This document shows positions 10,966 through 22,192 of a stretch of DNA of 64,000 nt, in pieces. A program made the position numbers and the translations under genes. The notes below the pieces were generated by a model. It searched no databases, was not told the origin of the DNA, and saw only the letters and a list, made by a program, of their open reading frames with translations. This DNA comes from Breviolum minutum Mf 1.05b.01 (taxonomy: Eukaryota > Sar > Dinophyceae > Suessiales > Symbiodiniaceae): contig DF240852.1 in assembly GCA_000507305.1 (NCBI GenBank), positions 85,091 through 149,090 of the forward strand. The letters run 5' to 3'. Position 1 is the first letter of the stretch. Each line of letters opens with the position of its first letter.

Positions 10966-11090
10966 TGTATAGCAAGGAGCTTTCGAAGCAACACAAAACT
11001 CAAAACGATTGACAAACCACCAGTCCCTGGTCCTCCACTCTTGCGGCACCTCAGAAGCCACCAAGGATGACTCCCATAGAAAATACCCAT
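10966..11090 (-). CDS. Weak candidate exon, frame uncertain
   Basis: Two minus frames are open: IFYGSHPWWLLRCRKSGGPG then TGGLSIVLSFVLL, membrane-like, and VASEVPQEWRTRDWWFVNRF. It abuts MITE-H. No decisive splice signal. Confidence 0.28.
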
Positions 11091-11174
11091 AACAAGTTCA
11101 ATGAGAAATATTTTAACATCTTCAAATATGGTAAGTTCTTCCATTTTTTCAGGGCAAAATTAAAAAGGTGCTAC

Positions 11175-11255
11175 TTTTTCCCGAGAGCGAGCCGTGAACA
11201 GTTTCTTAGCCAAGGTACCCTCCCAGCCATCTGTCAGGTTGTCCACCAAGCATGC
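11175..11255 (-). CDS. Candidate exon
   Basis: Acceptor GTGTATTTTTCAAG and donor GAAAAA|GTAGCA enclose exactly 27 codons: ACLVDNLTDGWEGTLAKKLF then TARSREK. Phase 0 both ends. A plus frame is open but less coding-like. Family not recognised. Confidence 0.52.
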
Positions 11256-11948
11256 CTTGAAAAATACACGTGGTTGTGAAGCACAAGAAATCTCCCAGGA
11301 TCATGTCTCAGTGTGGAAGATGCTCATCTTGAAAAGTCTTGGAGATTCAACTGCGATTTCTACTTGCATTTGAGTTGAGTGTGTCTCAATAGGAAGCTGG
11401 AGTGGTGGCCTGTTTGAAAGTTAGTTGGTATGAACGCAATAGATGTTAGAAGTCCCTAATTTGAAGATACATCACTCATATATATATATATATATGTATA
11501 TATTGTAGATACTAATATGTCTTTGCATCTGCAGGCACAAACACACCGGTGCTCAATCGTATCTTAACGATTGTTCATTTCCTAAAGCACTACCCACACG
11601 CATACTATAATACGGAAAAGCTGATCCTCTATGCTCAGCCCTGACTCATCATATCACTTCTTATTGAGCATTCAATAGCCAACTTCTTCCAAACGACTAT
11701 TTCTCAGGATCCAAGATCTATACTCTTTTCGTTTTGTTTCCCGGAACCCCCTCCCAGAAGATAACAAAATCAGTGGCACCAAATCTTCCAAATCTTCCCG
11801 CAAAAAAGGTGTGCCAAGGGTGCCCCTTGGGAAGATCCTATGAGTTCCTCGTTATTTTACAGCAATGCTACAATCATATTATACACATATCATATGTTAT
11901 TTATGCAGCTTTTGAGTTGTAGATATTCATATGTCTGACTTCCCAGAA
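11256..11948. other. No supported gene
   Basis: Holds a short (TA)n at 11478-11506. Nothing else recognised. Confidence 0.4.
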
Positions 11949-12047
11949 CCCTCCCTGAAACTAACATCGCATCTGAAAATTGATGGTTGCGAGACGATTT
12001 TGTCCTTTTGGAATGCCATCTGATTTCCGAACTGTTAGTTTCAGGGT
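11949..12047 (+). mobile_element. MITE-C copy
   Basis: CCTCCCTGAAACTAACATCG left, GAACTGTTAGTTTCAGGG right with TA after it. Family C ends are CCCTCCCTGAAACTAACAG inverted, mostly with TA borders. Confidence 0.62.
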
Positions 12048-12124
12048 AAGTATAAAGACACATCCCTTCAAAGTTAGGTAAGACTTGTTGCACCAGCAGC
12101 AAGCAAAAAAAGGAAAAAAAACAC

Positions 12125-12197
12125 CTCGAGTTCTTCAATCTTCGGCTCACCAAAGCATTTCTCAACGTCAGGAATCACTTTTTTGCGGCCTCCACGG
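12125..12197 (-). CDS. Candidate exon
   Basis: Minus frame RKKVIPDVEKCFGEPKIEEL then E, followed by a GTGTTT donor; GTGGAG|GC is a possible acceptor. The frame stays open on both sides without a methionine, so boundaries are uncertain. Confidence 0.35.
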
Positions 12198-12261
12198 AAT
12201 AAAGGAGGCCGAGGTGGGTGGAAATCCGTTGGAAACACACTACTTTCGGTATGGTCCCTGT

Positions 12262-12311
12262 CTAAAAATCAATTTCGGCTAGTAGCCCGTCATCACAGGC
12301 CAAGGCTATTT
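12262..12311 (-). CDS. Candidate C-terminal exon
   Basis: Very pyrimidine-rich acceptor (GCGACCTCCCCCACCAG), two bases, then IALACDDGLLAEIDF and TAG. Would end a minus-strand gene here. Confidence 0.4.
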
Positions 12312-13197
12312 CTGGTGGGGGAGGTCGCAAGTTGTGAGAGGGAGGGGGAGATATCAGATACTCAGACTCAAGATTCTCATGATCAAAAGTACAGGTGGGT
12401 GGAGGGTGGCCTAGGTGACAATGGAGAATTCTACTGCTATGAAACTTGCAACACCGGGGAAAAAAAAACGACCATGTTAGACCCACTTATCACCAGTAGA
12501 AGTACTTCTTGATGTGAATTTACATAAAAGGAACTAATGGAACTAGGATCAATGTTGATTCATACGATGAAATCACTGTGCACCGCCAACATGTACGAGT
12601 ACCATCTATAAATTAAGATTATATTAAAGGTAAGAAACACTCGTATCATGGGCATCAAAAAAAACTAAGGTGCCACATGTCATCTAAGTCCAACCTACAA
12701 TTGCTTTTTTTGGGAGGTGCCCATGTCATCTGACGTTCTTTTGTTTTGGAGGTCAGGCCAATGAGAAAACAAGTCGCCATCAGTTTCAGGTCCTAATGTC
12801 ATCAAGGCTGGCATGTTGGTTTTTCTTAGTCCTTTTTGGTTGAAAAAAAAACGTTGGAAGGCCATGTTATTTGGAAATCCTTGCAATTTCTATGGGCCCC
12901 TTGGCTATGGCATTTGTTTCGGGCACAGTTTTGGGACCGTCACGAGGTCTTTCGTCATCAATGTCATCAGACCGTACTACAAGGGAACCACTGCGATTGA
13001 GCAGCCTCCAATTGCCGGGTATCCAGAGTCTACGTCTTGAGTAAAAGCTATACTTAAAATCATAACTTCAAGGGTTCTTGGCCTATACTGGTTACTAGGG
13101 GCCAAATACTGGTGAAAAAAAAGATAGGAACAGACTGTTGTTGATTTCTAATATGTCCTTCATTTATCAAAAATATACCTATTGGATGATATGGCAC
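12312..13197. other. No firm gene
   Basis: A plus frame near 12985-13040 (PYYKGTTAIEQPPIAGYPES) and a minus frame near 12740-12810 (PALMTLGPETDGDLFSHWPD) are each mildly coding-like without splice pairs. Confidence 0.3.
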
Positions 13198-13326
13198 CCG
13201 AAGTTCTGTCCCAAGTATTCTTGATGTTCATAGTCCAAGCCTAACTCTGCATATGGCATCAGCAAATCGAAATGATCCAGCAAAGCTCCACAGTGTTTGG
13301 CCAAAACATCCTGAGCTGAATCAAAT
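13198..13326 (-). CDS. Exon of Leu/Pro/Tyr helical-repeat protein
   Basis: CTGCAAAG acceptor; TTCGG|GTGCCA donor. One base, 42 codons, two bases. It reads FDSAQDVLAKHCGALLDHFD then LLMPYAELGLDYEHQEYLGQ. ALLDHFDLLMPY matches the repeat of the 14273 and 9086 exons. Its single leading base completes the AG left by 14273, giving Arg in frame. Confidence 0.55.
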
Positions 13327-13494
13327 CTTTGCAGATTCGCAAGTCGACATGTCTTGGTTGAAACTGTTTCTTTCAAATCTTGTTACCTTAAGGTCCAAAT
13401 AGATGGCACAAATACCAAAAGGTAGGTTAGTAAAGGATCCTTATAAACCAATATGTAGGGACTGTGCCATCTATTTTTCCATTACTGTAGTACA

Positions 13495-13603
13495 CACTCT
13501 GAAACTAACAGCTCGCACCTGAAAATTGATGGTTGGAACGAGGATTCTTTCCTCTTGGAAGGGCATATGTTCAGTTGGCTAGTTCTTAGTTTCAAGGAGG
13601 GTA
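13495..13603 (+). mobile_element. MITE-C copy
   Basis: TA|CACACTCTGAAACTAACAGC left, TAGTTCTTAGTTTCAAGGAGGG|TA right (two blocks). Core CTGAAAATTGATGGTTGG shared with other C copies. Confidence 0.65.
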
Positions 13604-13641
13604 GTTGGAAGTTAGTATAGATCTTTTCAGAAAAATTCATG

Positions 13642-13734
13642 NNNNNNNNNNNNNNNNNNNNNNNNNNNNNNNNNNNNNNNNNNNNNNNNNNNNNNNNNNN
13701 NNNNNNNNNNNNNNNNNNNNNNNNNNNNNNNNNN
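13642..13734. other. Assembly gap (93 N)
   Basis: Run of unknown bases. Open frames reported across it are artefacts. Confidence 0.99.
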
Positions 13735-13872
13735 CCCCTTCCTCTCTGCCAAGTCGTGTGTTCGATCGAGTTTGCTTACCTTGTGCTAAAGAAAACACCT
13801 CAAACTTCACCGAGGCTCCCAAAACATGTTGTTCACCCTGGAAAAGCCCGAGCCCCCATCGAACATGGATCT

Positions 13873-13926
13873 ATGTATATATATATATATAAAGCATACA
13901 GATATATGTATATAAATATATATTTA
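13873..13926 (+). repeat. TA-rich microsatellite
   Basis: TATATA runs broken by AAAGCATACAG. Confidence 0.8.
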
Positions 13927-13959
13927 TACATCATATTGACATACAATAATGGATATTAA

Positions 13960-14031
13960 CCATCCTGGAACAAGAACAATATCCTACAAATTCAATTTGT
14001 AGAATTTCTATCTGTTCCAGTTCCAGGGTGG
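13960..14031 (+). repeat. Short palindromic element
   Basis: CCATCCTGGAACA left and TTCCAGTTCCAGGGTGG right, with a CTACAAAT-TCA-ATTTGTAG hairpin at the centre (13984-14002). Confidence 0.55.
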
Positions 14032-14272
14032 TATAAAATCTAACAGTACATCATTCCGATCTTGCCCCGTAAAAATCACTTGCTCATGATTTTGGTCCAA
14101 CATCTCATTAGATGCATCGTGAAACCGGACTTTCTCACCCCGAACCCCCCTCAAAAAAAGAAGAAAAAACATCCATCTACCAAAACCTCCATTTCGGATT
14201 TGTCAGTTCCATAGTGGCCATTCTTTTGAGTCCCCCAAAAAAACCCACGGGATTTCTGGCCCACCCACATAC

Positions 14273-14411
14273 CTTTTAAAGCCTGTATCCCAAGACACCA
14301 AATGCAGCAGAATATAAGGTAAATGTGGTTCGATGCGATCCATTCGTTCCATGATACGATCCAAATGTGGTTCGACAATATCCAAATATTGATCCAAAAT
14401 CCGCACGATGC
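14273..14411 (-). CDS. Exon of Leu/Pro/Tyr/His helical-repeat protein
   Basis: Acceptor TTTTTTTGTTTCGAAG|G and donor AAAAG|GTATGT are both strong. Frame: IVRILDQYLDIVEPHLDRIM then ERMDRIEPHLPYILLHLVSW and DTGFK. The repeated (I/V)EPHL(D/P) heptad-like units look like a helical repeat. Ends with AG, in phase with 13326. Known family name not recalled; similar Pro-His-Leu repeats are, to my knowledge, common in dinoflagellate hypothetical proteins. Confidence 0.62.
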
Positions 14412-14782
14412 CTTCGAAACAAAAAAATCAAAATCACCCACAGGCTTGGCTTGGGTGGCAATTGATTGGTTGAGGCTTGGTGTAAAACTCAAATTGGAGT
14501 GCGCGTGTGTTGAGATAAATATGATTAATTGAATTGATTGTGTGATTTTAAGGACATCTATGACGAACTCATATGCTCAGCCAGTTGGTAGCAGGGAGCT
14601 TGATTCACTGATTTGGTCATGCTTGCCCTGTGCTTTAGCACGGTTCAGGCGATTCCGCTTTTTAATCCAGAAAATTAATAGGGAAGGAAGGTGTGGTGTT
14701 CTGGAAGGCTGAAACGAGTGTATTGTCTTTCAGCACCCTTCAGCATGGAACACACCCAACCAAACAGCCAACATCTCTCATT

Positions 14783-14900
14783 TCATACGATTCTGGCAAA
14801 AACTGAACCACGGCTAACGGAAGAAGAAGTCGCAGCATTTGAAGCATCATGACCAATGGACAGGTACTCGTTTGCAGTTATCAGATATTGCGACCATATC
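14783..14900 (-). CDS. Candidate exon
   Basis: GTTGTCCTTTTGTACAG acceptor, then IWSQYLITANEYLSIGHDAS, NAATSSSVSRGSVFARIV and stop. If spliced onward, an internal GTCATG or GTACCT could be the donor. Relationship to the 14273 exon unproved. Confidence 0.33.
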
Positions 14901-15269
14901 CTGTACAAAAGGACAACACATGGTGAATAACCGCATAAAGTCCTTGATTCTATCGAATTTCTGGTTGCGGAGCCATGGACCAAACTGGTGGATCTAATCG
15001 AAACAAAGCGGAAATTCCCAAAGAGGAAACCTCCCTTTCAAGGTTTTTAAGGGCAAGCTGGTTCCCATAACACCTTCACTGCAAAAGGGGCTTTCTGTAT
15101 CGGGTGGGGGGTCGTCCCTTAATTTAAATGCCACCAATACTCAGGTGTGCTGAATCATTGTAGTGGCCCGTGTACCCCATGGGCTGATGTGCGCTGGGAA
15201 TTGTTTTACAATATGCAAAATATGCAAATATGGATGCCGCAAACAAGCCAAAATATCTTGGACTACTGC
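14901..15269. other. No supported gene
   Basis: Nothing recognised before the large microsatellite. Confidence 0.4.
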
Positions 15270-15316
15270 ATCTATCTATCCAATTCTATCCATCTATCTA
15301 TCTATCTATCTATCTA
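15270..15316 (+). repeat. (TCTA)n microsatellite
   Basis: TCTA units leading into the TCTG tract. Confidence 0.9.
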
Positions 15317-15803
<487 letters not shown>

Positions 15804-15925
15804 TATTATCATTTATTATCTCTATCTCTATCTTTCTCTATCTAAATCCTTATCTACAAACATTATCTATCCATCCATATCTCTAGCTATATCTACAATA
15901 TATACACATATCTATATCGATATTT
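15804..15925 (+). repeat. Degenerate TATC/TCTA tail
   Basis: Diverged TATCTC, TCTA and ATCCATCC units after the TCTG tract; more ATCC units at 15962-15990. Confidence 0.7.
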
Positions 15926-15995
15926 ATCATGAACGTACACAAAACCCGTCGTCTTTCAACCAATATCCATCCAGCCATCCATCCATCCCTTTCAA

Positions 15996-16118
15996 GTCGC
16001 TCCGAGACACTGGGCACGTGCGGCCCTAAGATGGAAAGACGAGTATAAATCGATGGCAAGTGAGTCACAATGGAATGGGAATGCCTCGTCTGCAGATGGC
16101 GAGGCAAAACTGAGATGA
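15996..16118 (+). CDS. Candidate exon, strand uncertain
   Basis: Plus frame VAPRHWARAALRWKDEYKSM then ASESQWNGNASSADGEAKLR and stop, preceded by CCCTTTCAAG. The minus frame ASPSADEAFPFHCDSLAIDL is also open after an ATCTCAG acceptor. Confidence 0.33.
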   Translation, partial: VAPRHWARAALRWKDEYKSMASESQWNGNASSADGEAKLR

Positions 16119-16217
16119 CTGGCTGGGACAACAACCCAATTTGCTTGGATATATGTTCCAGTGAAGGATCTCCATGCTTTCATTCCGGGATTTTTGGGGT
16201 GTTTCTTTGTCATGTAC

Positions 16218-16309
16218 TACTGTTGATGGAAGAAATCCTGATAAACCCCTGTAAATAATGGGATATTGACCATCTCAACTGGTGCAGGAATTCTTCCATC
16301 ACCAGTATG
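16218..16309 (+). mobile_element. MITE-B copy
   Basis: TA|CTGTTGATGGAAGAAATCCT left, GGAATTCTTCCATCACCAG|TA right. Family B ends are CTGTTGATGGAAGAAATCCG inverted, with TA borders, as in Tc1/mariner MITEs. Confidence 0.65.
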
Positions 16310-16420
16310 TTTCTAGATTCTAGTGACGAAAGTGATGACAAGTTAGATTTCGTACCGCAAGTGTCGAATCATTTGGGGGCGTGGATTCTCGATGTTCACC
16401 ATGGCAGTATATGGCAGTGA
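16307..16420 (+). CDS. Weak small ORF
   Basis: ATG at the right edge of the B element opens MFLDSSDESDDKLDFVPQVS then NHLGAWILDVHHGSIWQ and stop. Acidic start. GTTTCTAG inside could be an acceptor instead. Confidence 0.27.
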   Translation: MFLDSSDESDDKLDFVPQVSNHLGAWILDVHHGSIWQ

Positions 16421-16549
16421 TGTCAGTTGTCGATTCATGTTAATATCAACCTGTTGTTGCGGTGTTGCCTGGTATTGTTCCTAAAGGATGTCACGCCACC
16501 ACTTGTCCCAGTGACCATCTATGCTTCGGTGGGTGGGGTGGTAATGACC

Positions 16550-16620
16550 GGTGACATGATGATGACGACGACGATGATGATGATGAGGAGGAGGCGGAAG
16601 AGGAGGAGGATGTAAAGGAG
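16550..16620 (+). repeat. GAT/GAC/GAG purine-rich tract
   Basis: Trinucleotide run; one frame would encode an acidic DDDEEE stretch but has a stop just upstream. Confidence 0.75.
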
Positions 16621-16822
16621 GAGTGCGATTACGGCAGAATCCACAACAGCAGGTTCTGACACATGTCAGCGTGTATTGGCAGAATAGTCTTCAAAAGTCT
16701 CACACTGGAAAGTGTTTCTTTTGGTCGGCAATTATTGCCCATGTACGCTCCAATCTGCTAACCAAGATGAATATATAGCACCAATGCATTCTTCCGTTCC
16801 ATCACAATGAACATTCTCAAGA

Positions 16823-16916
16823 TACCCACAGGATCAATGTATCGCATATTTACCTACATTTACCATAAACATCAACAAAAAACACGGCAAACATACCTTC
16901 CATTGATCCTATGGGG
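16823..16916 (+). mobile_element. Repeat I copy
   Basis: ACCCACAGGATCAATGTAT left, CCATTGATCCTATGGGG right; core TTTACCTACATTTACC. Confidence 0.55.
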
Positions 16917-16920
16917 TAGC

Positions 16921-18064
16921 GAATGCTCCTTTCGTCATCATGGCTTCAAAAAAGAACGTGTACACCTCGCCCGCCAAGTCACGGCAAAATCTTTTTCGTC
17001 AAGGCTGGACGAAAGGCCTTGAGCTTCCATTGTTGTTCCATTTTTTGGATGATGAAAGAATTCCAGCTTCGGCATGCTTAGGCTTCTTTTTTCTTGCGCA
17101 TTTTTTTGGGGAGGGAAAACAAATCCAGGTTGTTTGTTGGATTTTCGATGGATGGGACACTGAAATGGCCCATAACTTTTCCTCCAAGGAGTGACAACCA
17201 AATCCCAAAGTCCATAGGGGGCCCATTGCTCCCTCTCCATCGTTGAACATGTGAAAATGTGAATCCTATAGATGTTCAATCCTGAAAAACCCGATGTTTT
17301 AGCAAGCTTCCAAGAGAACAAGGTTCCATGGTGAATTTCCATGCCAAAATGTGTTTTAAAACACAAAACCGTTGAAATCCACTGGAATTATAAAAAGTTA
17401 GAAGTTAGAATGTCAAAAAATACCTTGATGGTACTCAAGGATGGCACCAAGTACAACTTATCACTTAAAATGCAGTTTAGGTCACCCAGTCTTCCCTCGA
17501 AACTGGTGGAAACCCTTCAACCAGTGAAACCATGCATCGCATCTCTGGATGCAACCCCTAAACTTTGGGAACACCTTTTCCCTTGATCCCTGGAAAAAAT
17601 GGTGAAATCTGTAGGGTATGGCACCCCTCCCACCGGATTTTTTGCATGTTTATTCAATTCATTCATGTTTTTTTTAGGGGTGATTCCAACCTAAACCTTC
17701 ATTGGCCACCTACTGGAATGCCCATGTTTAGTAGAAGCTTTCCGGGATTTCAACCTAAACCTTCATTTGCCGCGAAGGCTAACTGCATGGAAGGGGTTTT
17801 TACACATCCAATGGTTCACAGTCATTGGAAGATTGATCCAAGTCACCAGTTTTCCACCGATGTTAAAACCTGCACGCGTCTGATCTGCCAAGTAAGCCCA
17901 TGGATCCGAAGCATCCTGAGGCTGCATAAGGAAATGGTGGGATTGACTGAAGGCTCACAGGACCGATTTGGGCCCCCAAAAAGGTAGCGTTTTTGGAAGG
18001 GAAATGGGACCCTCCTTATTTTAGGGAAATCTAGATTTTGGTGAAATATTTTGATTTGGGCAGA
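16921..18064. other. No firm gene
   Basis: Overlapping open frames on both strands, for example plus 16937-17022 (GFKKERVHLARQVTAKSFSS) and plus 17870-17987 (CTRLICQVSPWIRSILRLHK), without decisive splice pairs. AACCTAAACCTTCATT is repeated at 17688 and 17751. Confidence 0.3.
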
Positions 18065-18170
18065 TATTGTTGGTGGAAGAAATCCGGCGATCACCACCTG
18101 GGATGTACAAAACCCTGCATAAACTACCAACCTCAACTGGTTAGCCGGATTTCTGAACCATCAACAGTAG
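18065..18170 (+). mobile_element. MITE-B copy
   Basis: TA|TTGTTGGTGGAAGAAATCCG left, TAGCCGGATTTCTGAACCAT-CAACAG|TA right. Confidence 0.68.
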
Positions 18171-18787
18171 CAATGGAATATTCCCATGTTCAATAGGAAA
18201 TATATGTCTTCAGTTCGGATCCATGCTCCAGCCAGCTATGTTAGCTTACCAGAGTGTACCTGTCAATATGGAATGGTTAGAGAAAAATTGCAGGGACCAG
18301 GGGCTTATGTAATTCTGTGGAATCACAGATTCGTGATAAATATATAGATACTCCCCCCCCCAAAAAAAAATAGGGGCGTGTCTTGTTGGAGCATACATAC
18401 CCCAAAACAAGATGGTAGCACTTACCAACCCCAAAATGGAAAATCAGTTCTTCAACCAAATTTTGCGTTTTTTTTGGCACTGATGAAGCAACCTGGCTAT
18501 TCGTTTTGAGATGTTGCTGGGTTTATTCAGGAACATAGTTCTGCAAAACTGAGAAATCTTTTTCGATTTGCTTTGGCTGGCAGTGCATTTTATTCAGAAT
18601 TACACCCCTGAATAATGAACATGGAACACAAAAAATGGAGGTTTGAAAGATGATAGTCGTTTTCCTTTTCAAACTAAGGTGATTTTCAGGTCCAAAAGCC
18701 GTTCATTATTTTCCAGTGGAAAATTTTCCCACCCAACCTTCCCAAATCCCAAACAACCCAAGTCGTTTTTGGGGGTTCAAGATATCC
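18171..18787. other. No supported gene
   Basis: Nothing recognised; homopolymer C8A9 at 18353-18370. Confidence 0.4.
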
Positions 18788-18888
18788 TACTTGGTGGTTT
18801 CAACCCAGTTGAAAAATATGCTCGTCAAATTGGAAATCGTCCCCAAATAGGGGTGAAAACAAAAAAAATCTTTAAAACCACCACCTAG
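18788..18888 (+). mobile_element. MITE-A copy
   Basis: TACTTGGTGGTTTCAACCC left (CTAG lost), AAAACCACCACCTAG right. Confidence 0.65.
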
Positions 18889-18985
18889 ATGAGTTGTATA
18901 TAGGCAATTCTTAAAAGGACCCATCACCCACCACATCACTCACCACACACCAATAAAAAATCTTTAAAACCACCACCCATCTGGG
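18889..18985 (+). repeat. Tail shared with 31180-31235, plus partial A end
   Basis: ATGAGTTGTATATAGGCAAT-TCTTAAAAGGACCCATCAC-CCACCACATCAC is nearly identical to the sequence after the A copy at 31082. AAAAAATCTTTAAAACCACC (from 18863) recurs at 18954, a local duplication. Confidence 0.6.
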
Positions 18986-19015
18986 CAATTTATTATAGAT
19001 CCTTAATTGAATTTA

Positions 19016-19063
19016 AGCCCATTTTGGGGCCCGGATTCCCTTACAATCACCACCATTTGGGGT
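19016..19063 (+). repeat. Repeat J copy
   Basis: CCCATTTTGGGG..GATTCCCTTACAATCACCACCATTTGGGG (two blocks). Four copies in the window. Confidence 0.5.
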
Positions 19064-19272
19064 TCAAAAATATCTCAGCAAAAAAGCCAAGCTTCAGCTA
19101 CGCGTTGCAATAAGACACGGATGGATTCATTGGGGGCACTTTCCTGGGATTTCAACTTGGAATAGATTCATTCAGTTGATGGTAAATTTCAAGGGTTTAA
19201 CACTTCCGGTATATCTTGTACTTATAATATGTAAGGGAACAAAAATCAAAATACATACAGTATTGTTCAGTG

Positions 19273-19333
<61 letters not shown>

Positions 19334-19335
19334 AG
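19273..19335 (+). repeat. (GAT)n microsatellite
   Basis: About 21 units, reading polyM or polyI in false frames. Confidence 0.95.
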
Positions 19336-19895
19336 GTATCACTGGCATCAGCGAGAAAAGTGATGTTGAATTCTTGGTTGAGATCATGTTCCTATAAGAG
19401 TTTCCGAGTAATCCATGGTCCACCTTCCACAATCGTACCTTGATGATGTAACCAGAGATGCTCCTTGTTCATACTGTTGATGAATGTAATCTGGGCCAAC
19501 TAATTGGGACAGTATTTATATATATATATATAAATGTGTGTGTCTCATACCTTGCACATACCTGGACATTTGCCATACCAACTGGATTAAAGGATTTCTT
19601 CAGCAATATTGCTCGGATTTGAAGCTTTCGCACTGTCATACATCGCGCAAAATTGGCGCATGTCAAACCTTGTGAGTCCGCAAAAGCTCGCAAAAAACAC
19701 ATCACAAGCCAATCAGTTTCCTACTAAAATGAAGGATTTGGTGGGTTGGTGGCTACAAATCTTGAGACAGACCCATTTTCAAGGAAACTGCTTATCCTTC
19801 AAATAAAGGTACTTCATGTTTTCAAAAATGTTCAGGAATCTTCCTCCATTTCAAGATATTATGATGGTATATAAAATGGATATGTCCCCATGTAG

Positions 19896-20060
19896 GTAAA
19901 AATCATTCACGCTGATCTCTCATCTAACAGCCGCATTGTTCTCACCTGTGTTTCACCAGGTCGCCTGAAGCGTCCGGAAGATGCGTCGCGTGGCGTCCGT
20001 GGCATCACGCGCGGTATGGCCCGAAAGCACCAAATCCACGCAGGGACGGAAAGCGGATAA
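19896..20060 (+). CDS. Candidate exon or C-terminus
   Basis: Open plus frame VKIIHADLSSNSRIVLTCVS, PGRLKRPEDASRGVRGITRG then MARKHQIHAGTESG and TAA. High RNY codon content. TTTCACCAG|GTCGCC inside may be the true acceptor, leaving a basic 34-residue tail. Family unknown. Confidence 0.45.
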   Translation, partial: VKIIHADLSSNSRIVLTCVSPGRLKRPEDASRGVRGITRGMARKHQIHAGTESG

Positions 20061-20370
20061 CAGTTGGGCGTACCTGAGCAATCTTTGGGATGGATTCCAG
20101 GGATTTTTCGGTTAAAGTGTGGTCCTGTTTTTTGTGGTTCAAGTTGTTGCAAGAGCTTGCAATAAAAGGAGGGATGTTTCATAATTAGGGAAATCAAATT
20201 CCAGCAGGGTTTCCTACTGAAATCAATCGTTTTTAGGGGATGTGGTGGGGGGGTATCTATTTTGAAGATAGATAAAGGAGAGACAAAACACCAAGCGATG
20301 TATGGAATGCCTTCAACTTCCTTCAATTTCCTTCAAACTTTTGCCTTGCATATATTCAGGTATGGCTATA

Positions 20371-20464
20371 GTCAACCTAACCCCCCTGATCACGTACCCC
20401 CCTCAAATTCATAAGGATTTAATAGCTTTCTGGGGGGGGTTACGTTACGGGGGGTTGGTTGACC
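20371..20464 (+). mobile_element. Repeat K copy
   Basis: GTCAACCTAACCCCCC left and GGGGGGTTGGTTGAC right are inverted repeats, with CGTACCCCCC/GGGGGGGGTTACG inside. Confidence 0.6.
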
Positions 20465-20660
20465 AGTCATAAAACATGGCACCTGAACATAGGCCGGGCC
20501 CCAAAAGGAATTTGATCTTCCAAACATTGGAATTTTCACAGGCTATGTCTACGTTGCTGGGAGGGTAATTCGTTGTTATTCCTTAATCAAAAAGTCGATT
20601 CTCTCCTCTTCTTGACCTATTAATAAACCAACCCCTGGCAACATCGCCGCTTTTTTCCAC

Positions 20661-20721
20661 CGAGGTGCAGTTCAATTTCTGCCAGTTTGCCCTCGTTGTC
20701 ACGCCCTTCCTCTTCTAACAC
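20661..20721 (-). CDS. Candidate small exon
   Basis: TTGACATGAG|G acceptor, CTCG|GTGGAA donor, 20 codons plus one base: VLEEEGRDNEGKLAEIELHL. More than 80% purine-first codons; acidic, helical. Family unknown. Confidence 0.5.
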
Positions 20722-21017
20722 CTCATGTCAACGAAAGGTTGGGGTGAGCCAGCCATGACATGAATCTTCCCCAGATTTTGTTCCATACCTAAAACCCCCC
20801 CCAAAAAAGGGGGGAAGAAAATGTGTCAAGTCGTAGAAGGACACAAGGACTTTTTGCGGTTGAGGCAGTCTTTTTTGCAAGATGGAAAAGCTCACAAACC
20901 TGCGGTAGCAATACATTTACAGACATTTGAAGCAACTGTTACATATTTATATATGGATATACATATTACATCATATCTGATGTATAGAGTGAGGATCCCG
21001 GAGATCATCGCACTATG
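20722..21017. other. No firm gene
   Basis: A plus frame at 20821-20940 (MCQVVEGHKDFLRLRQSFLQ) and its minus counterpart are both open; undecided. Confidence 0.3.
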
Positions 21018-21133
21018 CTGGTGGTTGAACCCACCCATTTTGAAAAATATGCGCGTTCGTCAAATTGGACTCATGAAACCCCAAGGTCATTCGGGGTGAA
21101 AAGTCCAAAAAATGTGTGAGTTGCCACCACCTA
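21018..21133 (+). mobile_element. MITE-A copy
   Basis: CTGGTGGTTGAACCCACCC left, GTTGCCACCACCTA right, flanked on both sides by TATG: a 4-bp target duplication. Confidence 0.65.
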
Positions 21134-21462
21134 TATGATATAATGATACATTTGTTCCATTTTACGTAAAGATGCAAATAAACTAAACACACATATAGTA
21201 CAGGTACAGCTCATTCATATGGAAAAATCAATCGGATCCAAGGCACCAAGGCCTGGGTGGGATTTTTTTATGAAGCAAATCTTGGGATTTTGCACCAACG
21301 ACTAGCAACTTGCAGCTAGTATAAAAATCATGAAGAAATTGTCGTTTTTTTTTGATGATCTCAAGATGTCTACCGAGGTAGATAATCCATCAAACGATTT
21401 TCCACATGTTCATTTTTCACGGCTTGTGAACCTTAAAATGGTGCTCCCTTTTAATTCTCCAG

Positions 21463-21536
21463 GGGAAAGCCTGCAAGTTGAGGATATTCGAGTGCCTACT
21501 GTTCAAGCCAGAAATCCTTTTATCAACTTTCAGTGA
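21463..21536 (+). CDS. Candidate C-terminal exon
   Basis: CCTTTTAATTCTCCAG acceptor, two bases, then ESLQVEDIRVPTVQARNPFI NFQ and stop. A second frame (KLRIFECLLFKPEILLSTFS) is also open, so uncertain. Confidence 0.33.
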
Positions 21537-21942
21537 CGATCCTTCTACCAGAACATTCTTCAAATCTTCCTTTGCTTCAGCCAGGAGCAAAAAAAATCAG
21601 ACTGTTTATGCATGGTGTATGCCATCATACTGTTGTGGTTGCTTATGGGTGTTCACTCCGGGACTTCCATAAATTCCCATATAATATAGGCTCTCTATTC
21701 TAAAAGTGTCCCGAGTCCCTCCTAAACAGTCTTAGTCGTTTCCCCTCACCGTGACCAGTGATTTTCATGTCTCATCATGTTTCACTCAGACTGGATACCC
21801 TGTACAAACGCCCAGCATAGAGCACATCAATCAGTGTTGATGCCGCAGGGTTCTTGCTTGCAGTTGCCTGCAAGATGCAAAAGGTAGCAAGATGCAACAA
21901 GCAGGAAGTGATGTGAAGTGATCAATTGGGAATGACATACTG

Positions 21943-22038
21943 TAACCTCTAGGGAACGAACATATCCCACTTTGGGTAAAGGAAAATCATCTTCAAAAGT
22001 ACCTTTGGGAGTGGAAATGTCGTTCCCAGGGGGATAAT
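21943..22038 (+). mobile_element. MITE-D copy
   Basis: TA|ACCTCTAGGGAACGAACATA left, GTCGTTCCCAGGGGGA|TA right. Confidence 0.6.
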
Positions 22039-22192
22039 TCTTGATCGCAACTGTCTTTACCTTGAAGTGTTTGGTTATGTTGGGATTATTTACAGGAATT
22101 CTTCTAGAGTACTTTGACATTTTTGGATGCTTTTGGGATAGCGGTCGTGTGACGTCAAACAAGGCTGGCTATATACATTGCTGAAGTTTAAG

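Noticed and set aside
16550..16665. Acidic DDDEEE tail as a real C-terminus
   Set aside because: Stop codon immediately upstream in that frame and no acceptor; low-complexity DNA explains it.
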